Assembly: GCF_900230195.1 (NCBI RefSeq)
Contig: NZ_OCNE01000010.1
Coordinates: forward strand, 124,001-188,000
Length of the DNA stretch: 64,000 nucleotides
DNA from: Streptomyces zhaozhouensis
GTDB taxonomy: Bacteria; Actinomycetota; Actinomycetes; Streptomycetales; Streptomycetaceae
Direction of reading: 5' to 3'
Shown: positions 7,881 to 15,890 of the stretch, piece by piece
How the letters are laid out: every line of letters starts with the position of its first letter
Numbering within the stretch: the stretch's first letter is position 1
Translations under genes and position numbers: made by a program
Notes under the pieces: model-generated
Told to the model about the DNA's origin: nothing
Seen by the model: the letters and a program-made list of their open reading frames with translations, nothing else
Databases searched by the model: none

Positions 7881-8999
7881 TCAGCCGTACAACGCCACGC
7901 GGTAGAGGGCCGCGAGCGCGTCGTCGAGGGGATGGGGCCGAGGCCTTCCGGAGGAGTCGAGTGCGTTCCACCGCTGGAGGTTCACCGCGACGGCCATCTG
8001 CCGTTCGCCGTCGGCACGGATCATGGCCAGCGTCCCGCCGCCCCAGACCGTTCCGCCATGACCCCAGAAGGCGCCCTGGCCGTGGCCTTCCATCGGGTGC
8101 AGGCCGAGGCCGTAGTCGATCGTCCTGCCGTCCTGGGAGACGACCGGGCCGACGCGCCGCATCTGCGCCAGCGACGACGGGCTGACGATCTCCCCGGCCA
8201 GTAGCAGCCGGTAGAAGCGGTTGAGGTCGGCGACGGTCGATATCAGGGAGGCCGCGGGACCCGCGTAGGACATGTCGCAGACGCTGTAGTCGGCCGGCGG
8301 GTCGATCATGCCGAACCACGCCTCGTAGAGCCGCGAGTGCGGTCCTTCGATGTGCGGTCCGACGGGGAACGCGGTGTCCCGCAGCCCGGCGGGCTCGATG
8401 ACGTCGCGGGTGATGTGGAGCTCGGCCGCGGTGCCGGTCACCTCTTCCAGGAGTTGGGCGAGGAGCAGGTAGTTGGTGTTGGAGTACACCCCGGGGGCGC
8501 CGCCCGGCGTCCCGACGGGGGGCGCGGTGACTCCCCTCTCGATCAGTTCGAGGGGGTCGAACCGGGTGAACCGGTGGTCCTCCAGGCTCTGGGGCCCGGT
8601 GTCCGCGACGACGGGCATCCCCTTGAGCGAGGGGTAGGCGTAGGGGAGGAACTCGGCGAGGCCGCTGGTGTGGCCGATCAGCATCCGGACCGTGATCGCC
8701 TCCCCGCGCGCTCCGGGCACCAACTTCGGCAAGTACCGGCCGATCGGGGCGTCGAGACCGATTCGGCCGCCCTCGACCTGCCGCAGGACGGCCGCGGCGG
8801 TGAAGGTCTTGGTGACGCTGCCGACCCGGTGGCGCAGGTCCGCGGTCACGGGGCGGCCGGTGGCGACGTCGGCGACTCCGGCGGCGCCGCGCCAGACCTG
8901 TGCGCCGTCCCGCACCTCGGCGAAGAGGCCGGGCATCCCGGCGCGGTGGACGTTCTCGATGGCGGCGTCCAGTGCCGCCGGATCCAGGGGCTTGGTCAC
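7881..8999 (-). CDS. serine hydrolase, beta-lactamase class C/esterase family
   Basis: 372 residues from the GTG at 8999, chosen because GAGAGGA lies 8 bases upstream; the ATG at 9032 has no such site and falls next to the operator. The catalytic set of the PF00144 family is present: S61-V-T-K64, YSNTNY, and HGG in AFWGHGGTVWGG. These enzymes act as esterases, D-aminopeptidases or carboxypeptidases. No signal peptide is seen, so it is probably cytoplasmic. It is divergent from the TetR gene at 9096 across a perfect palindrome, which suggests direct repression by that regulator. Confidence 0.88.
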   Translation of the reverse strand: MTKPLDPAALDAAIENVHRAGMPGLFAEVRDGAQVWRGAAGVADVATGRPVTADLRHRVGSVTKTFTAAAVLRQVEGGRIGLDAPIGRYLPKLVPGARGEAITVRMLIGHTSGLAEFLPYAYPSLKGMPVVADTGPQSLEDHRFTRFDPLELIERGVTAPPVGTPGGAPGVYSNTNYLLLAQLLEEVTGTAAELHITRDVIEPAGLRDTAFPVGPHIEGPHSRLYEAWFGMIDPPADYSVCDMSYAGPAASLISTVADLNRFYRLLLAGEIVSPSSLAQMRRVGPVVSQDGRTIDYGLGLHPMEGHGQGAFWGHGGTVWGGGTLAMIRADGERQMAVAVNLQRWNALDSSGRPRPHPLDDALAALYRVALYG

Positions 9000-9034
9000 G
9001 TCACGCGTCCTCTCGTCTTCCTGTGCCCTCATTA

Positions 9035-9051
9035 TGCACGCACCGCGTGCA
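9035..9051. promoter_or_regulatory. TetR-type operator between the hydrolase and its regulator
   Basis: TGCACGC-ACC-GCGTGCA is a perfect 7-3-7 inverted repeat in the 96-bp divergent gap. A further half site (AGTGCA, 9059-9064) and a -10-like TAGACT (9069-9074) follow toward the TetR gene. Confidence 0.6.
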
Positions 9052-9095
9052 ACACCAAGTGCAATGGGTAGACTGGGGTCGACGAAAGGGGCGAG

Positions 9096-9755
9096 ATGGC
9101 AGGTCGCAGGCGTTGGTCGAGCGAGGAGATCCTGGACGCGGCGGCGGAGTTGCTGCGCACGAGCGACGCGGAGTCGTTCAGCGTGCGCAAGCTCGCCGCG
9201 ACCCTCGGGACCGACTCCTCCAGCCTCTACCGCCACTTCCGCAGCAGGACGGAGCTGCTGCGCGCGGTCGCCGACCGGGTGCTCCTGGCCTCCATGGACG
9301 GCTACCGCGCCGAGGGCGACTGGAAGCGGCGCATCACCGCGCTGGCCCTGCGCCTGCGGGACGCGTTCGGCCGGCAGCCGCAGCTCGCCGCGGTCTGGGG
9401 CCGCCACGCCTCGGGCGGCGCCGGTTCCCGGCTGGTCATGGAGGAGGTGCTGAGCGCGCTGCGCGCGTCCGGACTGCCCGACGAGCAGATCCCGGTGCGC
9501 TACCACCGGCTCGCGGTCCTCATCGCCTCGTTGATCGCCTCAGAGGCCGGCGTCAGCACCATCACCGGGGACGAACACGCGCAGGGGATGGAGCTGTTCC
9601 GCGTCGCGGTGCTCGGCGCGGACCCCGAACGCTTCCCGGCGCTGGCCCACTTCGCCCGCGACATCCGCCCCCTCGGGGCGGACCGCGGGGCCGCGTTCGA
9701 GGACATCCTCGCCGCCCAGCTCGCCGAGATCGAGGCCGCGGCGCGCCCGAGCTAG
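9096..9755 (+). CDS. TetR-family transcriptional regulator
   Basis: 219 residues, ATG at 9096 preceded by AAAGGGG. The N-terminal helix-turn-helix (about residues 8-50: EEILDAAAELL, FSVRKLAATLGTDSSSLYRHFRSRTELL) is typical; the C-terminal part resembles the TetR_C group found in actinomycete repressors, ending in a helix-rich dimerisation and ligand domain. It probably represses itself and the divergent serine hydrolase through the 9035-9051 palindrome. The ligand is unknown. Confidence 0.9.
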   Translation: MAGRRRWSSEEILDAAAELLRTSDAESFSVRKLAATLGTDSSSLYRHFRSRTELLRAVADRVLLASMDGYRAEGDWKRRITALALRLRDAFGRQPQLAAVWGRHASGGAGSRLVMEEVLSALRASGLPDEQIPVRYHRLAVLIASLIASEAGVSTITGDEHAQGMELFRVAVLGADPERFPALAHFARDIRPLGADRGAAFEDILAAQLAEIEAAARPS

Positions 9756-9784
9756 GGTCCGCCTCCCGAGGCGCCGGGCAGCCT

Positions 9785-9824
9785 GTCAGTTGACCAGTGG
9801 GCCGCCCACCACTGGTCAACTGAC
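9785..9824. terminator. long hairpin between converging genes
   Basis: A perfect 16-bp inverted repeat (GTCAGTTGACCAGTGG and its complement) spans an 8-base loop. It lies 30 bp after the TetR stop and before the end of the methyltransferase, so it may terminate both transcripts. Confidence 0.6.
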
Positions 9825-9851
9825 GCCCGGTCAACGGCAGCGGGCTGCCCA

Positions 9852-9948
9852 CCACTGGTCAACCGGCAACTGGTCAATCGGCAACTGGTCGACCGGCAAC
9901 TGGTCGGCCGGTCCGCCGGGCGCACGGCTGACAGGTCAACTGGTCAAC
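9852..9948. repeat. 15-bp tandem repeats built on CAACTGGTC
   Basis: Four 15-bp units run from 9852 to 9911 (consensus CAACTGGTCRACCGG, each differing at one to three positions), and a further CAACTGGTCAAC lies at 9937-9948. The core is the same as the arms of the hairpin at 9785-9824, so the whole 165-bp gap is one family of the same word in both orientations. No reading frame of interest crosses it. Confidence 0.75.
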
Positions 9949-9960
9949 CGTCCGGCCCGC

Positions 9961-10761
9961 TCACCCCTCGGCACGGCGTCCCTGCACCGAGTAGAAGAGG
10001 CTGGAGCAGGCCCGGAACGACGGATCGCACATCAGCTCCCGCACCGCCGTGACCTCCGCCTCCGTCATCCCGGCGGCCACCAGCCGGTCCCGCAGATGGT
10101 AGGTGTGGTGGACCTGGAGCCGCAGGCTCGCCGTCTCGGGGGTGCGCAGCTCGACGTGCGGGCGCGGGTCGATCTCGACCAGCCCGACCGCCCGCATCGC
10201 CGCCGCCACCTCCCGGCCCCAGCACGGGTCGGCGCCGGCGGCGCGCAGCGCCTCTCCCTTGGCGGTCAGGAAGCGCCGGTAGAGCCGCTCCGCCTCCGGG
10301 TCGGGGAGCAGCAGCGGTGCCTCCGACGAGATGTCGTACTCGTCGATCTGGAGCCAGCCGCCGGGCACCAGCGCCCCGGCGAGCCGGGCCAGCACCTTCT
10401 CCCGCTCCGGCAGGTGCTGGAGCACCAGCCGGGAGACGATCAGGTCGAACCCGCCCTCCGGCAGCGGGTCGTGGACCACGTCGTGGGTCAGATACCGCAG
10501 CCCGGGCGGGGGCGGCTCCGCCGGGGGCCGCAGATCGGTGGCGATCACCTCGCCCTCCGGCGCGACCCGTTCCGCCAGCCAGCGGGCCAGCGAGCCGCCG
10601 CCCGTGCCGATCTCCAGACAGCGCCAGCCCCGGGCGACCCCGGTCGCGGCCAGCCGGGGCAGCGACATCCCGTCGCAGGCGGCGGCCACCCAGCGCATCT
10701 GGTGGCCGACCCGCTCCGGGTCCTGCGGGAAGGCGTAGCCCGGCGCGTGCGTCGAGGCCAT
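9961..10761 (-). CDS. SAM-dependent class I methyltransferase
   Basis: 266 residues, last gene of the leftward six-gene operon. The ATG at 10761 overlaps the stop of the ligase gene (ATGA). Motif I is CLEIGTGGGSLARW (about 48-61), followed by EGEVIATDLRP, LTHDVVHDPLPEGGFDLIVSRLVLQHLPER and VPGGWLQIDEYD, the standard order for Methyltransf_25-like enzymes acting on small molecules. The following C-terminal half with KGEALRAAGADPCWGREV resembles methyltransferases seen in natural-product loci. It is likely a tailoring O-, N- or C-methyltransferase of the pathway product. Confidence 0.85.
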   Translation of the reverse strand: MASTHAPGYAFPQDPERVGHQMRWVAAACDGMSLPRLAATGVARGWRCLEIGTGGGSLARWLAERVAPEGEVIATDLRPPAEPPPPGLRYLTHDVVHDPLPEGGFDLIVSRLVLQHLPEREKVLARLAGALVPGGWLQIDEYDISSEAPLLLPDPEAERLYRRFLTAKGEALRAAGADPCWGREVAAAMRAVGLVEIDPRPHVELRTPETASLRLQVHHTYHLRDRLVAAGMTEAEVTAVRELMCDPSFRACSSLFYSVQGRRAEG

Positions 10762-12350
10762 CAGGTCCACCGCCCGGTGCCGGCGGCCTCCGGACTGCCG
10801 GTCAGCTGCTCCAGCAGCGCGTGCCGGCGCACCTTGCCGGTCCCGGTGCGCGGGATCGTCGCGTCGGCGCGCGCGACCGGCTCGGCCAGCGGCGGCAGGT
10901 CGACGGTCGCCCGCTTGAACGCCTCCGCGTCGTAGCCGCCGTCGGCCGTCACCAGCACGGGCAGCGGGTCGCGGCCCGGAGGGGTGAGCACCACGCACTC
11001 CAGCAGCCAGGGCAGCCGGTCCTCCAGGACGTCCTCCAGCGCCAGGCAGCTCAGCCCCGGCGCGTGGTCCACCTCCCGGTCCAGCAGCCGCACCGCGCCG
11101 AGGCGGTCGCGGACCCCGATGTCACCGGTGTTCCACCAGCCGTCGCGCTCCTTGGCCTGCCAGCGTTCCTCCTCGCCGACGTAGCCGGGCGACCTGGCGC
11201 CGGTGCGGGCCAGCAGCAGTCCGGGCCGCCCGGCGGGCAGCGGCGCCATGGTGCCGGGGTCCACGACCCGCAGCCGGGTCTTGAACGGCACGGGGTGGCC
11301 GAGGTCGCGCGCGTCGGTGGCCCGGCCGCCGCGCAGCGAACGGCGGGTGTGGAAGCGGAAGGTGAGCGGCCCGGTCTCGGTCTGGCCCCAGCCCTGCATC
11401 CACACCGCGTCCCGCCGCTCGGTCCCGCCGAGGAACGCGCGCAGCGTCGGCGGGTGGACGGCGTCATAGGTGGAGACGAAGAGCCGCGTCCGCCGGAACG
11501 GGTGGTCGAGCCGGCCGGTAAGGGGCCGCAGCCGGTTGAAGACGTCCGGCAGCGCCTCGAAGACCGTCGGCGGGTGGTCCCGCAGGAAGAGGTCGGTCGC
11601 GTGGGGGGAGCGCGAGGTGACCACGGCGATCTCGCGCGGCGCGAGACAGAGCACGCTGGCCGTCCAGCAGAAGGTGCGGCCGTGCGCGTAGGAGCTGGCG
11701 TTGACCACCGTGTCGTCGCGCCGCACCCCGATCCTCGGGTAGCGGAACGACTCGAACCTGGCCAGCTTGTGGATGATCGTCCTGGTGGAGTGGCCGACCA
11801 GCTTCGGCACCCCGGTGGTTCCCGAGGTGTGGTTGATGACCAGCATGGCGTCGGCGTCCCTGCGGCGCGGCCCGGGAGCCCGGGCGCCGCGCACCTCGTC
11901 CACGGCGACGGCGCCCTCGGCCGGCGTGTCCAGCACCACGGTGCGCCCCGCGTGCCGGGCGGGGTCCTCGCCCGCGGCCCGGTGCCGCTCGAGCAGCGCC
12001 GCGGTGGTGACCAGCAGCCTGGGCGTCAACCTGACCAGCAAGGGGATCAGTTGACCAGTGTCCAGGTGCGCGGAGAGCTGGGCGGGCACCGCGCCCAGCC
12101 GGATCGCGGCGCAGGCCAGCAGGTCGTAGTCCCAGTGGTTGTCCTTGACGATGACCAGTCGGTCGCCGGGACGCAGCCCGGCGGCGGCCAGCCAGCCGGC
12201 CGTCTCCTCGACCAGCACCGCCAGTTGGGCCAGGTCATGGGTGACGGCGCCGGCCCCCGGCAGGTCGAACGGCCGGTCGAGGTGGACCAGGGTGGCCCCG
12301 CCCCTGCTGGCGCACTCGTCGAAGAGCGTCCCCATGTCGTCGGGTCGCAA
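10761..12350 (-). CDS. adenylate-forming (AMP-binding) ligase
   Basis: 529 residues if translation starts at the TTG at 12350, which lies 7 bases after GAGGAG and 11 bases after the upstream stop; the ATG at 12335 lacks a ribosome site. The acyl-CoA synthetase/adenylation signatures are complete: INHTSGTTGVPKLVGHS (A3), WGQTETGPL (A5), WWNTGDIG (A7) and the C-terminal RTGTGKVRR with the catalytic lysine (A10). It should activate a carboxylic acid as an acyl-AMP for transfer to CoA, an amine or a carrier; no carrier protein gene is in the operon, so direct amide or CoA formation is more likely. It overlaps the methyltransferase start by 1 bp of the stop. Confidence 0.9.
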   Translation of the reverse strand: MRPDDMGTLFDECASRGGATLVHLDRPFDLPGAGAVTHDLAQLAVLVEETAGWLAAAGLRPGDRLVIVKDNHWDYDLLACAAIRLGAVPAQLSAHLDTGQLIPLLVRLTPRLLVTTAALLERHRAAGEDPARHAGRTVVLDTPAEGAVAVDEVRGARAPGPRRRDADAMLVINHTSGTTGVPKLVGHSTRTIIHKLARFESFRYPRIGVRRDDTVVNASSYAHGRTFCWTASVLCLAPREIAVVTSRSPHATDLFLRDHPPTVFEALPDVFNRLRPLTGRLDHPFRRTRLFVSTYDAVHPPTLRAFLGGTERRDAVWMQGWGQTETGPLTFRFHTRRSLRGGRATDARDLGHPVPFKTRLRVVDPGTMAPLPAGRPGLLLARTGARSPGYVGEEERWQAKERDGWWNTGDIGVRDRLGAVRLLDREVDHAPGLSCLALEDVLEDRLPWLLECVVLTPPGRDPLPVLVTADGGYDAEAFKRATVDLPPLAEPVARADATIPRTGTGKVRRHALLEQLTGSPEAAGTGRWT

Positions 12351-12361
12351 CGGTGAACTCC

Positions 12362-13732
12362 TCAGCTCTGGTGAAAAGGGACGGGGGGCGGCGCGGTGTC
12401 GCCGAGCCGCGCCAGCACCCGGGCGGCGGCCAGCGCCGCCGAGCGCACCGCGCCCTCGCTCGCCGGGCGCAGCAGCACCCAGTCCCCGGCGTACTCGACC
12501 GGCCCCGGCGGCCGCTGGTGGAAGGCCCCGCGCCGCCGCAACGCCGTCGGCGTCGCCTCCGGCAGCCCGTGCGGGAAGGCGTGCACCCACGCGTCGGTGC
12601 GGGCCGCGCGCAGCCCCGGGAGAAACCGTTCGCCCGCCTCGGTCAGCCGCTCCACGACCTCCTGCCGCGGCGCCTCCAGCAGCGCCGGCAGTTGGCGCGG
12701 GCTGGCGATCAGGCTGACCAGTCCCCGGCCCGGCGGCACCCGCCCCGGGTGCTTGGCGTGGTCGAGCACCAGGCCGGCCAGCGTCTCCTCCTCGACGCGC
12801 GGGGTGAGCAACGCGTAGAGCGAACGGCCGCCGCGCGGCGTCAGGGGGCGGCTGAGCGCACAACTCACCTTCAGCATGGGGGAGAAGGTGCACGCCTGGA
12901 GGAACGCCCGTTCCTCGGCGCGGGGGTTGGCGTGCAGCCGCGCCGCCACCGGTGCCGGCACCGCCAGCACCACGGCCCGCGCCGTCCAGGTCCGTTCGCC
13001 GACCTCCAGGCGGGCGCGCTCCCCGTCGACGGTCACCCGGCGCACCGGCGTCCCGGTCGTCACGTCGAGCCCGGCGGCCAGCCGGCGGGCCAGCAGGTCC
13101 ATGCCGCCCCGGTAGGTGCGCCACGCGGAGACCGGCCCCACCTCCCGCAGCAGCCCCACGGCGGGCGCCGCGCAGGACCTGTCCGGGTCCCAGCCGAAGA
13201 ACGCGCCGGTCAACGGCTGGAAGAGATGGGAGTGCAGCTCCGGATGGTAGCGCCGGGCGAACTCGGTCAGGGTCGACGCGCCCAGCGGCCCGTGCTCGGG
13301 GCGGTCCGGGTCCAGCTCCCGGCTGTGCCGGGCCGCCCACGCCAGGAACCGCGCCAGGTCCAGGCGCGCCCGCGGGGAGAGCCCGGCGCCGGTCAGCGGC
13401 GCCAGCGGCGAGCCCACGCCCGGGTGGGCGCGCCCCTCGCGCCAGACCCCGACCGCCCGGCCGATCATCGGCACGTCGGGCGGGCGCAGCCCGAGCCGCC
13501 GCACCAGCTGCCAGGTCGCCCGGTACCCGCGCGAGGAGATCTGCTCCGCGCCCTCGTCCACGGTGAAGCCGGCGCGGCGCAGCGTCCGCATCCTGCCGCC
13601 GACCCGGTCCAGCGACTCGAAGACCCGCACCGAACGGCCGGCCCTGCGCAGCTCGGCCGCCACGCTCAGCCCGGCGATGCCGGCACCGACGACGGCCACG
13701 TCGAGCTCCGCGCCGGAGCCCGCCGCGCTCAT
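12362..13732 (-). CDS. FAD-dependent oxidoreductase, amine oxidase/protoporphyrinogen oxidase type
   Basis: 456 residues from the ATG at 13732, which overlaps the UbiA stop by 4 bp. The dinucleotide motif VAVVGAGIAGLSVAAELRRAG leads straight into the FAD-binding ESLDRVGGRMRT, and GGMDLLARRLAAG plus a C-terminal EYAGDWVL block complete the NAD(P)-binding-8/amino-oxidase pattern. Relatives oxidise amines, porphyrinogens or polyprenyl chains (phytoene-desaturase-like). In this operon it follows a prenyltransferase and precedes a ligase, so it may desaturate or oxidise a prenyl or amine group. The substrate is unknown. Confidence 0.88.
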   Translation of the reverse strand: MSAAGSGAELDVAVVGAGIAGLSVAAELRRAGRSVRVFESLDRVGGRMRTLRRAGFTVDEGAEQISSRGYRATWQLVRRLGLRPPDVPMIGRAVGVWREGRAHPGVGSPLAPLTGAGLSPRARLDLARFLAWAARHSRELDPDRPEHGPLGASTLTEFARRYHPELHSHLFQPLTGAFFGWDPDRSCAAPAVGLLREVGPVSAWRTYRGGMDLLARRLAAGLDVTTGTPVRRVTVDGERARLEVGERTWTARAVVLAVPAPVAARLHANPRAEERAFLQACTFSPMLKVSCALSRPLTPRGGRSLYALLTPRVEEETLAGLVLDHAKHPGRVPPGRGLVSLIASPRQLPALLEAPRQEVVERLTEAGERFLPGLRAARTDAWVHAFPHGLPEATPTALRRRGAFHQRPPGPVEYAGDWVLLRPASEGAVRSAALAAARVLARLGDTAPPPVPFHQS

Positions 13733-14715
13733 GCCGGCACCCCGGCGCCCAGCGCCAGGTTGACGACGATCAGCAGCGCGGTCGCGAGCCGGTGGGCCGC
13801 GAAGCCCATCCGGCGGGCGCGCATGATGTCCCCGAGGACGAACCCGGTGCGGTACTGCCGCGCCCGCACCGCGGTCACCGGCAGCATCGCCAGCACGAAC
13901 CACCAGGGCGCGATCCCCGTGAGCGAGGCCCCGGCCGCGACCGCGAACTCGCCCACGGACAGGGCCAGTACGAACCGCGCGTTGCCCCGGGGCGAGGCCA
14001 GCGCCGCCACGGTGCGCCGGCCGACGGCGCGGTCCCCCGCGATGTCGTTGGTGTTGGAGTAGACCCCGAAGAGCAGCGGGCCCGCGCCGAAGAGCACCCC
14101 CTGGACCAGCAGGAACCCCGAGAACGAGCCGGTGACCAGCGCGTGCGGCGCGACCACGAGACCCGCGCCGAGGCCGCAGAGGAAGACCTCCTGGAAGCCG
14201 TGGTAGCTGATCTTCAGCCCGTAGGAGTACTGGAGCGAGACCACGAGCAGCGCCACGGTCAGCCCCAGCGCCCACACGGGCCGGTGCGGCGCGGCCAGCG
14301 CCGCCGCCCCCCACAGCGCGGCGCCGGCCGCGGCGCTGCCCCAGGCGAACAGGTGCGCCTGGCGGAGCGTCAGCGTGCCGGCCACCAGCGGCTTGCGCAG
14401 GATGTTGCGCAGCGGGTGGTCGGGGCCGTAGTTGGCCGCGTCGCTGCCATCGTGGTAGCCGGTGATGTCGTCGAGCGCGACCATCGCCATGACCACGCAC
14501 ACCTCGCCGACCAGGAAGAGCGCGAGCGCCGCCAGCGCGCCGGCCGGGAGGTCGCCCCAGGGCAGCAGCACGGCCGAGAGGGCGACGGCGATGCTCGGGT
14601 AGTAGTCGTAGACGTCCAGCTTTCCGAGCCGGGCGAAGGCACGCAGCCGGCTCTCGGTCGGCCGCGCGGGGGTCGGCTGCGCCGGGGAGGTCGTGCCGGT
14701 CAGGGACTGTGTCAT
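13729..14715 (-). CDS. UbiA-family prenyltransferase
   Basis: 328 residues, almost entirely membrane helices (eight or nine). UbiA enzymes move a prenyl group from an isoprenyl diphosphate to an aromatic or other acceptor inside the membrane. The second aspartate motif is canonical (NDIAGDRAVGRRT), while the first is altered: LDDITGYHDGSD in place of NDxxDxxxD, which may shift substrate choice. An N-terminal tail of about 25 residues is Thr/Pro-rich. Start (ATG 14715) and stop both overlap neighbouring genes by 4 bp, so synthesis is coupled to the aminotransferases upstream and the FAD enzyme downstream. Confidence 0.88.
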   Translation of the reverse strand: MTQSLTGTTSPAQPTPARPTESRLRAFARLGKLDVYDYYPSIAVALSAVLLPWGDLPAGALAALALFLVGEVCVVMAMVALDDITGYHDGSDAANYGPDHPLRNILRKPLVAGTLTLRQAHLFAWGSAAAGAALWGAAALAAPHRPVWALGLTVALLVVSLQYSYGLKISYHGFQEVFLCGLGAGLVVAPHALVTGSFSGFLLVQGVLFGAGPLLFGVYSNTNDIAGDRAVGRRTVAALASPRGNARFVLALSVGEFAVAAGASLTGIAPWWFVLAMLPVTAVRARQYRTGFVLGDIMRARRMGFAAHRLATALLIVVNLALGAGVPA

Positions 14716-15890
14716 CGGTGGGTGGACTCCGGGGTGGTGGAAACGGTGGGGGCGACGGTGGCCGGCCGTTCGGCGAAGCGCCGCACGGCGTCGGCGACCC
14801 GGCCCAACGCGGCGTCGGTCAGGCCCGGGTAGAGCGGGAGCGAGAGCATCCGGTCGGCGGCCGACTCCGCCCGCGGCCAACGCGCCCCCTCGGGCGCGAA
14901 CGGACGGAACGCGGCGTGCCGGGGCAGCGGGCGCGGGTAGTACACGTGGCAGCCCACCCCGTCCTCGCGCAGCGCGCGGGCCAGCCCCTCGCGGTCGTCG
15001 GCGAGCACCGTGTACACGTAGCCGAACCGGCCGTCGCGGCCCGGCGGCGGGGTGCGGACGCCGCGCTCGGCGAGCGGAGCGAGCAACGCGTCGTAGCGGT
15101 CGACGAGTTGGGCCCGCCGCGCCAACCGCGCGGCCAGGCCGGGGAGTCGGGCGAGCTGCACGCGGGCCTGTACCTCGTCGAAGCGGCTGTTGTGGCCGAC
15201 CACGCGGTGCCGGAAGCGTTCGCCCTCGGCCTGGCCGTGGTTGCGCGACAGCCTCACGCGCGCCGCGAGTTCGGCGTCCCGGGTCACCACGACGCCGCCC
15301 TCGCCCGGCATCCCGAACGTCTTCACCTGGACGAAGGAGTAGAGGCCGACGTCGCCCCACAGCCCGGCGGGCACCCCGTCGAGCACCGCGCCCTGGGCGA
15401 CCGCCGAGTCCTCCAGCAACCGCACTCCGTGACGGGCCGTCAACTCGCGCAGGCGCGGCATGTCGGCCATCGTCGAGAACAGATGGGCGGGCACCACCGC
15501 ACGGGTGCGCGGGGTGACGCGGCGCTCGGCGTCCTCGGGGTCCATGGTCAGGGTGACCGGGTCGACGTCCGCGAAGACCGGGACGGCGCCCAGCGCGACC
15601 GGGGCCGCGGCCAGCGGGGCGCAGCCCAGCGCCGGCACCACCACCTCGTCGCCCCGGCCGACGCCGAGCGCGGCCAGTGCCATGACCAGCGCGCTCGTGC
15701 CGCTGCCGCAGGCCACCACGTGGGCGTCGGACAGCTCGCGGGAGAGGGCGTCCTCCAGGGCGCGGGTGTGCGCGCCGAGGAGGAATCGCTGCTCCGGCGC
15801 GGTGCCGACCTCGTGGACCAGCCCCAGGATGCGGTCGCGCTCCTCCTCGAAGAGGCGCGGCGAGAAGAACGGCACGGCGTTCCCGCTCAT
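14712..15890 (-). CDS. DegT/DnrJ/EryC1-type PLP aminotransferase (second of pair)
   Basis: 392 residues from the ATG at 15890, overlapping the preceding aminotransferase by 4 bp. Family landmarks: CGSGTSALVMALAALGVGRGDEVVVPA, VFADVDPVTLTMDPEDAE, VVPAHLFSTMADM, LLEDSAVAQGA, and the PLP lysine in SFVQVKTFGMPGEGG. These enzymes add an amino group to keto-sugars or keto-cyclitols. Compared with the neighbouring paralogue the lysine block reads FVQVKTFG instead of the usual FFPSKTLG, so the two probably use different keto substrates. C-terminal YYPRPLPRHAAF and LPLYPGL blocks are shared by both. Confidence 0.9.
   Translation of the reverse strand: MSGNAVPFFSPRLFEEERDRILGLVHEVGTAPEQRFLLGAHTRALEDALSRELSDAHVVACGSGTSALVMALAALGVGRGDEVVVPALGCAPLAAAPVALGAVPVFADVDPVTLTMDPEDAERRVTPRTRAVVPAHLFSTMADMPRLRELTARHGVRLLEDSAVAQGAVLDGVPAGLWGDVGLYSFVQVKTFGMPGEGGVVVTRDAELAARVRLSRNHGQAEGERFRHRVVGHNSRFDEVQARVQLARLPGLAARLARRAQLVDRYDALLAPLAERGVRTPPPGRDGRFGYVYTVLADDREGLARALREDGVGCHVYYPRPLPRHAAFRPFAPEGARWPRAESAADRMLSLPLYPGLTDAALGRVADAVRRFAERPATVAPTVSTTPESTHR

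Noticed and set aside
10761..13340. 859-codon version of the adenylate-forming enzyme
   Set aside because: The added N-terminal ~330 codons lie opposite to or out of frame with the FAD oxidoreductase gene and are low-complexity; the TTG at 12350 with GAGGAG explains the start.
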